Assembly (NCBI GenBank): GCA_963853835.1
Contig: OY970823.1
Span: 49,141,808 to 49,205,807, forward strand
DNA length: 64,000 nt
Direction: 5' to 3'
Origin: Calendula officinalis
Lineage: Eukaryota; Streptophyta; Magnoliopsida; Asterales; Asteraceae
Part shown: piece after piece, positions 24,124-37,073 of the stretch
Numbering within the stretch: the first letter of the stretch is position 1
Layout of the letters: every line of letters begins with the position of its first letter
Program-made: the position numbers and the translations under genes
The notes under the pieces: model-generated
Told to the model about the DNA's origin: nothing
Database searches by the model: none
Seen by the model: the letters and a program-made list of their open reading frames with translations, nothing else

Positions 24124-25842
24124 AGTGGCTTGAAACTTTGGGCAACATACAGATGAATTTTAAAGAGCTCACTATGGGTTTTATGTACCAAGGTAAACGA
24201 ATACTATTGAGGGGTACTAAACAGGCTGCACTCCAATGGATGAATGGAAAACAGGTTAAGAAGCAAGGTAATGGTTTAACAGCAGAATTATGTTCCATGT
24301 GGGTATGAATTTACCCTGCTTCTTGCTGTCTCCTGACAACTAACCAAATTCAGGATCAAGAGAACATTGGTAGGGTGGAAATTGATTCATTACTGAAGAA
24401 TTATGAAGATGTGTTCTCTGCTCCCACCCAGTTGCCACCAAAACGATCTCATGACCACCATATTCCATTGATTAAAGATAGTCCTCCTATCAACATCAGA
24501 CCATACAGATACCATCCAAACCAAAAAGATGCAATTGAACATATAAAGAATTACTTGATGCAGGGGTGATTCGACCCAGCCATAGTCCATTTTCTTCCCC
24601 GATTGTGATGGTGAAGAAGAAGGATGGTACATGGAGGATGTGTATAGACTATAGGCAATTCAATAAATACACTGTCAAAGATAAGTTCCCTATTCCTGTG
24701 ATTGAGGAACTCATTGATGAACTCAGTGGAGCTAAAAATTTCTCAAAATTGGACCTAAGGTCAGGGTACCATCAAATCAGGATGAGAGATGGGGACATTT
24801 ATAAGACTGCTTTTAAGACACACGAGGGCCATTATGAATTCCTTGTGATGCCCTTTGGCCTCACAAATGCCCCTTCCACTTTTCAGTCTTTGATGAATGA
24901 AGTTTTTAAACAATATCTGAGGAAGTTTGCATTAGTCTTCTTTGATGACATATTGGTCTACAACAGAAATTTAGTTGAACATGTAAACCATTTGCAACAG
25001 ATTCTGCAAGTCATCAGGATTAATAGTTTATATGCTAAACAAAGTTAATGTATCTTTGGTACTTCACAAGTAGAATACCTTGGGCATGTTATTACAGCTG
25101 AAGGAGTCTCCACAGATCCAAGTAAAATTCAGGCTATGAAGGAATGGCCCATTCCAACTAATTTGAAACAGTTAAGGGGATTCTTAGGCCTAACTGGCTA
25201 TTATAGAAGGTTCATCCACCATTATGCCCAAATCAGTCAACCCTTGACTCAATTACTTAAAAAAGATGTTTTTCTTTGGTCTAACAAAGCTCATCAAGCT
25301 TTTGAGATGTTGCAAGAAGCCATGGTGACTGCTCATGTTCTGAAATTGCCAGATTTTGAGCAAGAAATTGTCATTGAGACAGATGCTTCAGGAATAGGGT
25401 TGGGTGCAGTATTACAGCAAGAAGGGCACCCAATAGCTTTCCTTAGTAAGAAATTATCATTGAGGCATCAATCCTTGTCCACATATGAGAAGGAATTGAT
25501 GGCAGTCATACTAGCTCTTGATAAATGGAGAGGATATTTGCTTGACAGACATTTTAAAATAAGAACAGATCACTTCAGTTTGAAGTATTTGTTAGATCAG
25601 AGGTTGACCACTCCATTTCAGGCAAAGTGGTTACCAAAGTTGATGGGCTTTGACTATGAGATTGTTTATAAAAAAGGAAGTGGCAATTTAGCAGCTGATG
25701 CTTTGTCCAGGATTGAACCTCCTGCTTCCTTCTACCAATTAATCCTTATAACTATTTCCAGTGATTTATTGGAAAAAGTGAAACAAAGTTGGGTTGTTGA
25801 TGTTGATTTACAAGCTATTATTCAGAAGTTGCAGGCTGATAT

Positions 25843-27307
25843 TGACGGATTTATACATATTTATATCCGCCACTATTATATAATTTAGGCTTGTTTTATA
25901 AGAAAAATATTTTGTTTATGCCTAAATGTATGTTGCTTGTGAAATGCAGGTCAAAACTCTAAAGTAGACAAAAAACGAGTTAAAAACGTGATAAAACGAA
26001 CAAGTAATGAAGTCTACCAACCGACCCATATGCTATGCTTAAATAAGAGCACAAAGCTAGAAATGACAGAAAAAGATGATATAAATCGAAAGAATAGGTG
26101 GGCGCAGATATCTTTGGCTATTATGAGATTTCATGTAGAAGTGTCATATAAATTAATTTGGGCTGGCCTCACAAATGCAAATTAAACCACTCGGCCACAA
26201 TCCACATGCTGGACACAATTCTTGGTGGAAGCCCATGCACAAATAAGGAGTCCACGTGAGATTTTAGAAGCAGGAGACAAATAAATTAAAAACCCCAAAC
26301 TCACAATTGGAGAGTTCACGTGGAGGCAGAGACGACAAAAGAACCCCACGCACAGCCGTGGGGTGTCGAACGAACGAAACAAATAAAAACCCCAACGAAC
26401 GAAAAGGCTACGGAAAAAACACATTGGTATCTTTGTTTGATGTTTGATTCATCTAGCATGTCTATATGCTAGATCCTTTATTCATTATGATTGTATGAAC
26501 TTTATATTTTAGGTTTGGTTTATCAGTAGGATTGTTTTATGAATATTTGAACACTTGTTATTTTATAACGAAAAATCTTTTAGTTAAACTTTTAAGCTTC
26601 GCATATTTTATCTGTTTGTTATTAAACTATTTAGATATTGACAAAATCCAAGCTATTTAATAATTCCCTCAACTTTTCACCTCGGTGACGTAGTAGGCGA
26701 CTCACTAGAAATAGGGGTCCGAGACCTGATACCGATAACCTATGCGAGACTAAAAGACTAACCCTTAGAGAAGAAATTCCTAGGATTAGAAGGTGGCGGA
26801 AATCCGAGCCTTAGTTGTATTTAGTAAACCGAAGTGTGACCATAATATGTCTCTTGAGAGAAGAAATTCCTAGGAACCATATTACGGACATTGTAGGAAG
26901 TTGAGAGAAAAACAGCCGCCTAACTTCTAGAATATTTTATCAGTCGGGACTTAACATACCAAACCTAAGTCTAGAGAGATTCAGTCATAGTGAATGTTTT
27001 CTCCAACCAGTTAGAATTTGTTAATCATGTGTCATTTTAAAGTTTATCTATTCTTAGTTATAATTTAATTCTTTTAATTAATAGTTTAAATAGATAAAAA
27101 CAAAACCCCTTTCACAACTATTATTTTTAGGTTAATTCACTTATTTCTAGTCTACCAGTCAGCTTAAATGTTCCCTGTGAAGACGAATACTCGAAATACT
27201 TACCTTGACTATATTGCCCGCGATTAAGTCATACTTGCCTACGAGTATGGTAATCTAGAATAGGCGTATTTAAGACATTTAATTTATAACTAGATTCAGC
27301 ACATCAC
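25843..27307. mobile_element. Insertion in gypsy B, probably a solo LTR
   Basis: RNase H/linker coding sequence stops near 25842 and integrase resumes near 27320. The insert begins TGACGGATTTATAC and may end ...ACATCA near 27306; no clean target duplication was found and a few host codons seem lost, so the borders are approximate. It holds no ORF of note. The stretch around 27165-27250 (TTCCCTGTGAAGACGAATACTCG and on) resembles the U5 part of some Ty3 LTRs. It could instead be another non-coding element. Confidence 0.5.
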
Positions 27308-27912
27308 AGGTTAATCCCAATTTTTCCTTAAAATTTTCTTGGCAGAATGGTCAATTGTTGAGGAAAGGGAAATGGGTCATTGGTAATGATGTAGCCTTAA
27401 GAAAGGAACTCATTTTACATTATCTAATGCTCCTGTTGGTGGACATTCTGGCATACTTGTTACTACAAAGAAGTTGGGAGCAGTTTTTTTACTGGAAACA
27501 TATGAAAAAGATGGTAAAAGATGTGATTGCTATATGTGATGTATGCCATAGACACAAACCAGATCTCAGTGCATATCCGGGTCTGCTACAACCCCTGCCC
27601 ATACCCACCAGAGTGTGGTCAGATATTTCAATGGACTTTATTGAAAAATTACCTGCTTCTCATGGCAAGACAGTCATTTTTGTTGTGGTGGATAGGTTGA
27701 GCAAGTATGCTCACTTTATTCCACTGAGTCACCCATGTACTGTAGGCTCAATGGCACAGCCATATTTAGATCACATTTATAAGCTACATGGATTACCAAC
27801 TTCCATTGTCACTGATAGGAATAAGGTTTTTCTAAGCACATTTTGGAAAAACTTATTCAAGCTACTTAAGGTTGAATTGAAAATGTCCACTGCATATCAT
27901 CCTCAGAGTGAC

Positions 27913-30503
27913 TGTCACACCCCGCCAAAAATGAGTTTTACTCCATTTAAAACGTTTTGCGGAAGAACAAGGGTGTAACTTTCATGACAACATAGCAAAA
28001 ATTAAGTAAACAAACAACCACGCACTAACGAAAATAAAAGTAGCTTCACTTTCTAAAAATAGAAAGTTTTCAAAAATAGTTGTTTCCTAAAATAGAAATT
28101 GTTTAGAAATGAAATGATTGTTCGTAAACTTAATGTTTTAATCATGTCTCACGACAATCCCACTGCTCATATCCTCCAGTTCCACTGCACCTAATTACCT
28201 GGAAAAACATAAATAATAAAAGGGTCAGCAATAATGTTGAGTGAATCCACAGGATTAAAGTAAAAGTAAAGTAAGTTTGCTACCCAAAACATTTGTTATG
28301 AAAATAGTTTATGACTGAAAATGTAGAAAGTTCAACACTCATATAACATGAGAAGTAAGTACGAAAAGTGTAGTGTAATTGTAGAAAATCTACAATTACT
28401 AGTTTAGTTTATGAAAATGTGTTGAACAAGTTGTTATGATTGACATCGCTTGACCGTTATCCCCAACAGGTAGCTAGTCTATTGAGTTAATATACCAACC
28501 CCTAAGTCCACAATCAACACTTCAACTCCAGTATGTTATGTTCTTTTATGGATATACACTCCCGGAAAGGTCTTGGTTAAACCAAGTAATGATCAATCGT
28601 TCGATGGGAGGATGAGTGTCAGCCAATAGTATTATCTGTATATCCATGGTTTAGATCCACTAGCTAATGATTGTTGTCACCTTAGTCCGGTATAATAATC
28701 GTTTGTCATGCCAACGCGATAATGAAAATGTATAGAAGTTGTACACTCATAGTAAAACAGTAGCAGTTGTGTTTATGTTTTCCACCCCAAGTTTATAAAA
28801 CAGTAAAAGAGTGAAAGGGGTCTGTGGAGTCACCTGGCAAAGCTTAGCGACACAGAACTAAGGACAGAGGAATCCTTCAGAGACTCCTAGCTTCCTAAAT
28901 GATATAAGTTACTAATTAGACTAAGCTAATTCAGGCGATTCTAGATAAATATGAGTTAAATGATATGCAATTAATGTTATGTTTTATGTTTTGTGACATC
29001 GAATGAACTTGGATCATTGGGCCTTAATGGGCCGAAATGAAATGAAATGAAATGGGCTTCGAAATTAAATGAAATGGGCTTGGGTTAAGTCTATTGGGCC
29101 TAGATTGGGCCGATTGGGCCTAATGGGCTTAATGGGCCTAAATGGGCTTAATGGGCCATTAGGTTGGGCCACTTGGGCCTCTTATTGGGCTTAGGTCCAA
29201 TTAGATTGGGCCATGGATTGGGCTTGGCCCAATTGGGTTCGGTTTGGGTATAAGTGGGCCAATGGTTTGGGCTTTGGTCCAAATGGGCTTGAATACTAAT
29301 GGGCCAACTAAGGTTTGGGTCCGGTGGACTAAGGTAGATCGATATGGGCCAAGTACGGGCCTTGGCCCGATTGGGTATTCGGGTTTGGGTCCACGGTTTG
29401 GGTCAAGATCCGGCCTTGACCCGGTTTGACTTATGGGTCAAAATTGGTCAAATTAGTCAATGATAGTCAACATTGGGGTTCTAGATTTTGGCTAGGGTTT
29501 GGTCTAGGATACAATTCGGTCAACAAAGGTCAAACATGGTCAACCTAGGTCAAACTAGGCTCGGTTTAGGGGTAATTCGTTAGGGTTGGCCGGCTAGGCC
29601 GAAACCCTAAGGGTTTGGTTCTAGTTCGGTCTTAATCAAGTCTAGGTTCGGTTTTTAGGTACTAGATGGTCATAGGTTCGGATCTAGGGTTTAAACCAAC
29701 GAATCAACAAATCAACTACAAATCTAGCGAGTTCTAACGATTTAACCGAGCAACACACACATACACAAGCATGCATGTAGGCTACGGGTTTGATGAGCTA
29801 ACCGAGACCATATGGCCATTGGCCATGGTCTCGGGTTTGTGTGAATACCGAAACAAAAGAAACTAGCAATCAATCGAAAGGGTTTGAGTTGTACCTCTTG
29901 CGGTGAACGGGAATCGAACACTTGAGGCTTGCGGATTGCTTGATGCTTGAACACGAACCGAATGGGGATGGGGATGGTGTAGTCAACGGCACAAGGGAGT
30001 AAGAAAAGGAAAAATTAGGGTTTTGTGATTAAGGGTAGTATTTATAAGGAGATGAAAGCTAGAGTTTGAGTCAAACTCAAATTGATTTGAAATGGGATAA
30101 GGATAGGATCAAAAGAAAACCAACCTCACACCCAAGGGGTGTTCGGCCGAGTGGGGTCAAGCAAGGAGGGAGAGGCCGGCCACTTAGGTGGTCGATCAAC
30201 CCTTGGTGTCGGTTTAGACGGTTCGTACATTCGAGTCACGTTTAAATTAAGTTTGTTACGTTTATTGATTTACCGAGAAACTTATTATTTTAGAAATGTT
30301 TTAGCTCAAAAGTATGTCACCATAAGTAAATGAAAATGTTGTGTTGGCTAAAATAGTCAGACACTAATGTATGGTGTAAACAGTGCAAGTTTGTTGTGTA
30401 TTAGGATGCCAGAAATAGAAATGTCTAAAAATAGAAACTTTCTAAATAATGAAGGTTCAAGAAATGAAATGAAATTACATACCAGAAATATCGAGTTGTC
30501 ACA
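27913..30503 (-). mobile_element. Solo LTR of about 2.6 kb inserted in the gypsy B integrase
   Basis: The insertion splits the integrase motif YHPQSD/DGQTEV. Termini are TGTCACACCCC and GTTGTCACA. The 5-bp flanks GTGAC (27908-27912) and GTGAT (30504-30508) are a target duplication with one change. Read on the minus strand it starts TGTGACAACTCG and has a TATAAATA box (30039-30046) about 460 bases in, then a CCCTAA-rich leader, as expected for an LTR promoter. No retrotransposon domains are left. Confidence 0.8.
29019..29420. repeat. Dense cluster of TGGGCC/TGGGCT words in the solo LTR
   Basis: More than twenty TGGGCY words occur within about 400 bases, with spacers such as AATGGGCTTAATGGGCC. 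The ORF across it is not credible as a gene. Confidence 0.85.
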
Positions 30504-31291
30504 GTGATGGACAGACAGAGGTGGTAAATCGTTGTCTGGAATGTTACTTAAGGTGCATGACTAGGGAGAAGCCTAAAGATTGGGTCAATTCGATGGCTGT
30601 AGCAGAATTCTGGTACAATACCAATTTCCATTCAGCTATCCGTACTACACCTTTTGAGGTAGTATATGGTCAGCCACCACCTATGCATCTTCCCTATATG
30701 GCAGGCGATAGTAGGATGGAATCTGTGGATAGAACTTTGGTGGCTAGGGAATTGGCTATTCAAACTGCTAAATTCCATCCCAAGAGAGCTCAAGATAGAA
30801 TGGTGAATTTGGCAAATAAGCACAGAATAGATAGAGTATTTGAGGTGGGAAATTGGGTATTTGAAATTGCAGCCTCATAGACAGGGGACCTGTGAGAAAA
30901 AGTCCTCAACATAAGTTGTCTCCAAAATATTATGGTCCTTTTCAAATTGAGGCTCAAATTGGCAAAGTAGCTCATCGATTGAAATTGTCAGAGACTTCAA
31001 GAATTCATCCTGTTTTTCATGTTTCTCAATTGAAAGCTTGTACAGGACAAAATTTGTTGACTGGAACGTTGCCTCATTTTGATGATGAAGGAATTATTTC
31101 TGCGGTTCCGGAAGCCATTATTGAAAGGAAACTGGGAAGAAAAGGAAATACACCAATAATGCACGTGTTGTTGAAGTGGTCTAACAGTTCTTTGGAAGAC
31201 GCTACATAGGAAGTATATGAAGATTTGCTCAGACGTTTTCCAGATTTTCAAAACCACCCTTGAGGACAAGGATTATTTAACGAGGATGGAT

Positions 31292-31614
31292 TGATACGAT
31301 TCTGTTAATATTGTATTAATAAATAAACCGCATGTGCGAGGCACGTGCGTAAATAAGTCTGTTAGTTAAAAGGGAGTTAGTTATAAGATTTTGTTATTGA
31401 CTTGTTGACTTTCTTTCCCTGTAAATAGCTGGCTCGAGCTCATTGTTAGCTAGTTATTGATTTGTGATTTGTTTTCTCTCTCACTTGTACTCCAAACTCT
31501 ATTAATTGAAATACGTTTGGAACTATCATTCGGAATTCATTCCTATCTTCTGAATTTCCCTGTGTTGTTCGGATTAAGCTTTGTTTCTTAAGTGAAATCT
31601 GGTTTAATCGTATC
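31292..31614 (+). repeat. 3' LTR of gypsy element B, short
   Basis: Begins TGATACGATTC after the end of pol and ends around TTTAATCGTATC (31614), giving inverted GATACGATT/AATCGTATC termini. The final CA is not preserved, so the end is approximate. The 5' LTR copy is missing from the window. Confidence 0.55.
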
Positions 31615-33180
31615 CGATGAGTGTTCCATCATGATTCTCTAATCGATGATTGTTGCGTTTTTTTTTCCTAATCATTTTTCTTTGGTGTTTGATGTGCATC
31701 GATTCAAGAATTTGATTATGCTTTAACATATGTTAATAGCTGAAATGGAGGTATTTGATTGTTAATAGGCTTTGATTTCCAATGTAATGCCAAGTTTGAA
31801 TCATTAAATTTTAGTTCAATTCGTATTTTTATAGGTGTGATCTTCGATCAAGTAGTTGTTGGGACGATCTTTATGAGATATGTTTGGTTGCAAGTTTGAT
31901 CGATAATCTGGTGGTTAGATGTCCATTTGCTATCTTGAGAACTCTAATCATATAATGTTATGGATATAAATAACTGTTTGTTCTTTTTAGCTTATTATGA
32001 GGAGAAAAAATCTCTTTTTTTAAGTACCTGGATTGATACTTAGTCAATTACACTTTTTTCTAGAGCTTAAGCTGAAAATTATGTAGAAAATCATGTGCAA
32101 TTTTGTATCTGATGTTGTGGAAGTTCTTTTGAAGGTAATTTCTTCCAATAGTTAATTAGTTTGGTAGTTCGAACAATAATTTTATGCACGCTTTTGTACA
32201 TGTGTGGATTGAAAGTGATTAGATGATAATAAAAAAACGAGGCATACTAGCTAGATTGTTGTTTGACTTTATTCTGCTGTTTATTTTACTATTTGTTGTG
32301 GTTAGAGATAAAATCTAGGTGACTTTTAATGTGTTTGACCCATTAAGATAAAACGTAATCCAATTAAACCCCTTCATCAATAAACCATAAACATGTTGAA
32401 ACTGCCACATCTAAGTTATGTATCCATTATCTGGTAGACCGAGAGGTTTTGTTTATTCTTTTTGTTTGCATTTTGTTGTAACTCGCATTTGATGAGTGGT
32501 TGATTACTAATTGACACCATCATAAGTACACCATTAGTGTACCAAACTCTCTACCCTATAATAGGAGTGTTATGTAGTTATATTACTATATATTTTATAT
32601 CCTTTATATCTCTTTTATCTTATAACCCTTATGTATCATATTACATGTCTAACGAGAATGTTTGTGATGATCTTATATGGCTAAACTAATTTGTCTTACA
32701 ACATGTTATCAGCACTTTGCTCAAATTCAGAAGCATCAATTTCATCGTCGTTGAATTCAACGCACATTGGTACGTCTCTCGGTTTCCACTCGCCTAAAAA
32801 CAATGGACCGTGATAATGGTTTGGAGTAACAATGGAAGTGCAAACCAAAGAACAATTGACACTAGTCTTACGCACACACATATCCAATTTCTTTCATCAA
32901 ACACTAAAAGTCTGACATGAATGTGCTGCTATGTTTTCGGTTCTGAAGTCGGATCAAACCTGACTAAAACTGAAAATTCAAAAGTGAGAAACTGAAAAAT
33001 AGATATCAGGCAAATATAAATTGGAGAATATAAATAAATAAAGTTCTAATTATTTTTCCTTTAACATTACATACTTTTATTTATTTTGTTTTATGATTTT
33101 ATGGTTATAATTATTAAATATTTATCCGATAAGTATTGAATAACTTTTGGTTGGTTATGCGTTTCAATTATGTCTAACTT
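31615..33180. other. Intergenic region upstream of the ORMDL gene, with a possible LTR relic
   Basis: No genes. ACATGTTATCAGCAC at 32701-32715 follows an AT-rich LTR-like stretch ending TCTTACA. It resembles a primer-binding-site motif seen in some plant Copia elements, so an old Copia LTR fragment may lie at about 32450-32720. Weak evidence only. Confidence 0.35.
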
Positions 33181-33361
33181 TGCGTGCTAATAATCGCCAC
33201 CACACCACCGCCGTTACCAATTGCCATCACCAGACATCAAACAATCATCTCCTCCAGTCCACACACCCACGAACCACCTTCCGACCTACACACACCTACT
33301 TCACAATCGTTCACAGTTTCATCCATCACCGGAATACAATACTCGATTCGAGCTCACAAAA

Positions 33362-34622
33362 ATGGCCAACTTGTATGTTAAGGCGGTACCGCCGACGGAT
33401 CTCAACCGGAATACGGAGTGGTTTATGTATCCCGGCGTCTGGACCACTTATATACTCATTTTGTTCTTCGCTTGGCTCGTCGTTCTCTCCGTCACAGGCT
33501 GTTCTCCCGGCATGGCCTGGACCACCGTCAATCTCGGTCACGCTCTGGTATACTCGCTTTTTCAATTTCATTTCGTTGCGATTTAAGTTTTACTTTTGGA
33601 TACACGATCACTCTGTTATGATCGCGTTAGGGCCAATAAGCTTTACTTTTATCTGTATTGATGTAATTTTGATGTTATGTTATCTGGTTTAGGGTTTTAA
33701 AGTATGGATATTTATATAGCTTGCTGGATCTGTAGCTGCGAGTGTTTATTATATCATAATTGAACTCGATTTTACTGAATAGTTTAGAACTATACTGTGA
33801 TCTCAATAGCACTATAGTTAGATTGTGCTTCAAGTTGTTTCAATTTTATATTTTGATTAATTGCATCGAGTGTTGATGTGTGATTTATATTTAGGGGCTT
33901 ATTTTTATGCTAATCTGTTCATGAGCTTATGCACATGAGGCTGATTGAGCTTCTATTATTAATATTAGTACTAATTCTTACTTGATTAAGAAATATCATT
34001 GATGAGACACTGCACTTATGTTCATATGTCCAATATAAGAAATTGATACTCTTTTTTTCTAATTATGTATCTATTTATTGCATGCTTGCTTGCTACATGT
34101 GTGCAATTTGGGTTGAATTTAGCTAAAGTTAATATTAATCTTATAATCAGGTTACATATCACTTTTTTCACTGGAAGAAGGGAACACCTTTTGCAGATGA
34201 CCAAGGAATCTACAACAGGTTGACATGGTGGGAGCAAATTGATAGTGGCAAACAACTGACTCGCAACAGGAAGTTTCTTACTGTTGTACCTGTAGTTCTG
34301 TAAGTTCTCTCACTTTCATTAATCAGCATCTTAAACCTTATATCATTGATGGGAAAAATCTGCCACCTGTAATAAATTAGTTATCTTAGGTGCATGTAAT
34401 CTTATGCCATTTACTTTGGTATTGTTAAGTTTCTCTACTGCCACGTGGCATTTGATTGTAAAAAAGAAGCTCATTTTTGACAGGTACTTGATAGCATCCC
34501 ACACAACGGACTATGAGAACCCAATGTTGGTGTTGAACACATTAGCGGTTTTTGTGTTAGTCATTGCCAAATTCCCAAATATGCACAAGGTCCGGATTTT
34601 TGGAATCAATGCTGAAGAATAA
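33362..34622 (+). CDS. ORM1: ORMDL (ORM1-like) protein, regulator of sphingolipid synthesis
   Basis: Three exons: 33362-33547, 34151-34299 and 34484-34622, all with GT-AG introns, giving 157 residues, the usual plant length. ORM proteins sit in the ER membrane, bind serine palmitoyltransferase and restrain the first step of sphingoid-base synthesis. Seen here: the family start MANLYVKAVPPTDLNRN, hydrophobic segments around residues 22-45 and in the C-terminal third (MLVLNTLAVFVLVIAKF), the core motif GTPFADDQGIYN and the ending KVRIFGIN. The first intron (604 bp) lies after residue 62. The ATG at 33362 is chosen by family; an upstream in-frame ATG (33221) is in the likely 5' UTR. No lesions. 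It faces the neighbouring ABCF3-type gene tail to tail. Whether it matches ORM1 or ORM2 of Arabidopsis is not resolved. Confidence 0.95.
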
Positions 34623-35236
34623 AAAGGACACTCTTACTTCACTTCCATCCATGAATATATATATATGTGCATCCTTAATTTTGACATAATTAAAATGGTA
34701 TATTAACTTTCTTTTTTTGTTATTTCTTTTTCCTTGTGTTTTATGGATGATTTAAAAGAAAAAGGTCTTGGCTTCCCTCTTCTGGATAGGATAAACGAAC
34801 TTTCAATGTTTATGTGTGTATGCTACAAATTAAGAAATGATATATTTTTTTAGTTCGAATCAAATGGAAAAGAAGCAAATTTAGTAACGAACTTTTGTTT
34901 GTAAGGAAAGGAGTCTTTGCTATTTACTTTTGGTATCTATTCTATTTGGGTCTGGTCAACGAGGTGATGACATTACCGAAATTCCGTCTAATTTGATATT
35001 TGTTTTAACATTTAATGTTTTTTTTACTTTGGTATCAATCTTGATAGAGAAAAACACTATCATTCAGCTATTGAGTACCTTGGATTCATTTGACTAACTA
35101 TTGAGTTGTACCACTTAGGTAACAAGATGCTATAGTACCTTGACTTGCTATTGAGTTATTTATTAAGTAGTACAACAAACAATTAGCCAAATTCGAGTAC
35201 TAAATTACATTGAAGTTACATACTTCGCCTGATTAA

Positions 35237-35510
35237 AAATAAGTGATATTTTTACTTTCACGGTTTTGAAGCAAAATATTACAATTAAGGTCAAATTAAG
35301 TTAATTATATAGTTAATGGGGAATGAGTCTCGCATCTTTTGAATAAAGGCGATTAATGATGTTTAAAAGTAAAAATAATGATAAATAGGTCATTTCACTG
35401 TATTAGAGTTGATAACGGTGTAGGACATATTATTTTTTGCCAAATAAAGTAATTTTTCAACTTATTCTGAATCACTCTAAAAAAAATATATCACTTATTA
35501 CATTTTTTAA
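35237..35510. repeat. Degenerate relative of the Stowaway MITE at 45755
   Basis: Shares AATAAGTGATA ends and internal phrases (GGGAATGAGTC, TTAATGATGTTTAAA, TTTTTTGCCA) with the element in the NLP gene, in the same order. Terminal TA duplications are not clear. Confidence 0.55.
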
Positions 35511-36429
35511 CTTATTTTGAATCGCTCAAAAAAAAAAGTATATACAGTTTGTACTACCAAGTACTAAGCTTCACAAACTTGGATCCAAAGCACCACTTTT
35601 TCTATGGACTTGGTTAGTATCTCCACCAAAATCCTAAATTTACAAATCCAACTCCGTTTTAGAAGCATCAACCTCGAAATTTTTTTGATTGTTATTATCG
35701 TTGTAATAATATGGCATCAATTTTTTTAACATTTGGATACTTAGAGTGAATACTTTCTTCAAAATTGAATCCACACTTTTTTCCTGAACACTTGGTAATG
35801 GTTGCTTTCCAATGAGGTGGCTTCAAATAATTCCTTTGTAGATGTCGGTGATAGTAATTAGTGAGGCCTAAAATTTGAGAAATTATATTTTTTCCAAACT
35901 TTTTTTCTTACTTATATTTCTACTCACTTCTGTGTAATCTACTAATTTTCTTTCCACATATCATCTTTTGATTTGGATACTTGTCATGATCAAATTGATA
36001 GACACATAAATAATGACAAAGTAGTTAGAATCAATATCATTTCTCCTAAATTTGTATCAACAAGTGCAAATAAAACACAAACATCGTGTTTTTTTGAAAT
36101 ATGTGAGAATAGTGTATGCTAGATTTCACATAAAAATAATAAGTCATCCTTTTGAACGTATTTAAACACGTTAGAAACTTCTAGATACGAATCCGTCTAA
36201 CTTACGACTCCTTTTTTCAATTAAGTGTAGTCCCGAGATTAGAATAGATAAGCAACCCCGCGTGTGAAGTGGCTTTGGGACAAAGTGTGTTAGATGGTTG
36301 CGTATAATCACTCAAGTTAAATAGTCACCTCAATGCTACCTTAGTGTTCCTTTCTGACATTTATAAATCAAAATACTTTTTCTCTAACATGCCCCACATG
36401 GTATGATTTGGGGCTTCATGGTGAACATT

Positions 36430-36713
36430 ATGGGTGAACATTTGGGCCGAAAATATTGAACCGAACCGAATTGAAAACCGACCGAAACCGATAACATATA
36501 ATTGGTTTGGTTTTGAAAATTCATCGTTTTCGGTTTCGGTTGTGGTGCGGTTCATTATTCGGATAAGGATGAGCATTTGGCTAAAAAACCGAACCGAACG
36601 GGACCGAAATTGAAACCGAACCAAAACTGATAACATGTTGTCCAGTTCAGTTTCAGTTTTGAAAATTCATCGTTTTCGATTTCGATTCGATTTTTTGACC
36701 GAGCACACCCCTA
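36430..36713. mobile_element. CCGAAC-rich hAT-like sequence, partly duplicated
   Basis: The right end reads CGAGCACACCCCTA (inverse of TAGGGGTGTGCTCG), a hAT-like terminus. Two related blocks (about 36459-36545 and 36600-36690) repeat GAAAATTCATCGTTTTCG with flanking CCGAAC/GGTTCGG words. No clean 8-bp duplication. Confidence 0.5.
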
Positions 36714-37073
36714 GTAACATAGCTTTCTCTCTAATAACTCAAATCATGCATTCATTTTAAATTTTAAGACCCACTAAAACACCATTTTATTCACACGGCA
36801 CACCACCCAAAAGTACCCCTTCTCTCTCGCCAACCATTTCACTTGTTGGAGTTTGACGCACATCACTCGCGATATAGTGGGGCACGAGTTGGCGCCCTCA
36901 ATAATTATTCATTTTAACGTGTACCCTACCCACTTATTTACAAAATCAGTGAACAAGGGATAACAACGGAAAATCATCACTTGTTCATCCAAATATCATA
37001 ACATAGAAAATGATACACACTCGCTTGCATTAATATATCATAAAAACAGTCTGCTGAAAGAAAGTGTTAATAA

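Larger units (their letters stand above)
24124..31262 (+). pseudogene. Pol of gypsy element B in three pieces
   Basis: Piece 1 (24124-25842) holds the end of the protease region, RT with its FFDD catalytic pair intact (GAT GAC 24944-24949), and RNase H (ETDASGIGLGAVLQQ). Piece 2 (about 27308-27912) holds the integrase zinc-binding region and core (CDVCHRHKPDL, MDFIEKLP, VTDRN) up to the YHPQSD motif. Piece 3 (30504-31262) continues with DGQTEVVNR, the integrase C-terminus and a chromodomain-like tail (PEAIIERKL through RRFPDF). Lesions include a frameshift with TGA 24567-24569, TAA 25046-25048, a frameshift near 30860-30890 and TAG 31207-31209 where Trp is expected. Not functional. Confidence 0.9.
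24124..31614 (+). mobile_element. Ty3/gypsy element B, 5'-truncated and twice interrupted
   Basis: Homology starts abruptly near 24124, late in the protease/linker region; the 5' LTR, primer site and gag are missing. RT, RNase H, integrase and a chromodomain-like tail follow, then a short LTR. Insertions occupy about 25843-27307 and 27913-30503. The short LTR and chromodomain-like tail fit a Reina-like chromovirus (inference). Confidence 0.85.
34623..37073. other. Intergenic region between convergent ORMDL and ABCF3-type genes
   Basis: AT-rich, no genes. It contains the 3' ends of both neighbours, a Stowaway-like relic (about 35237-35510) and a CCGAAC-rich hAT-like stretch (about 36430-36713), listed separately. 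Confidence 0.7.

Noticed and set aside
29244..29429. 61-codon ORF rich in Gly, Pro and Trp
   Set aside because: Produced by the TGGGCC-type repeat words in the solo LTR.
32696..32887. 63-codon minus-strand ORF
   Set aside because: It starts in the primer-site-like motif of a possible LTR relic and shows no domain.
33147..33692. 181-codon ORF overlapping ORMDL exon 1
   Set aside because: It is in another frame of the 5' UTR, exon 1 and intron 1; the ORMDL frame has clear family homology.
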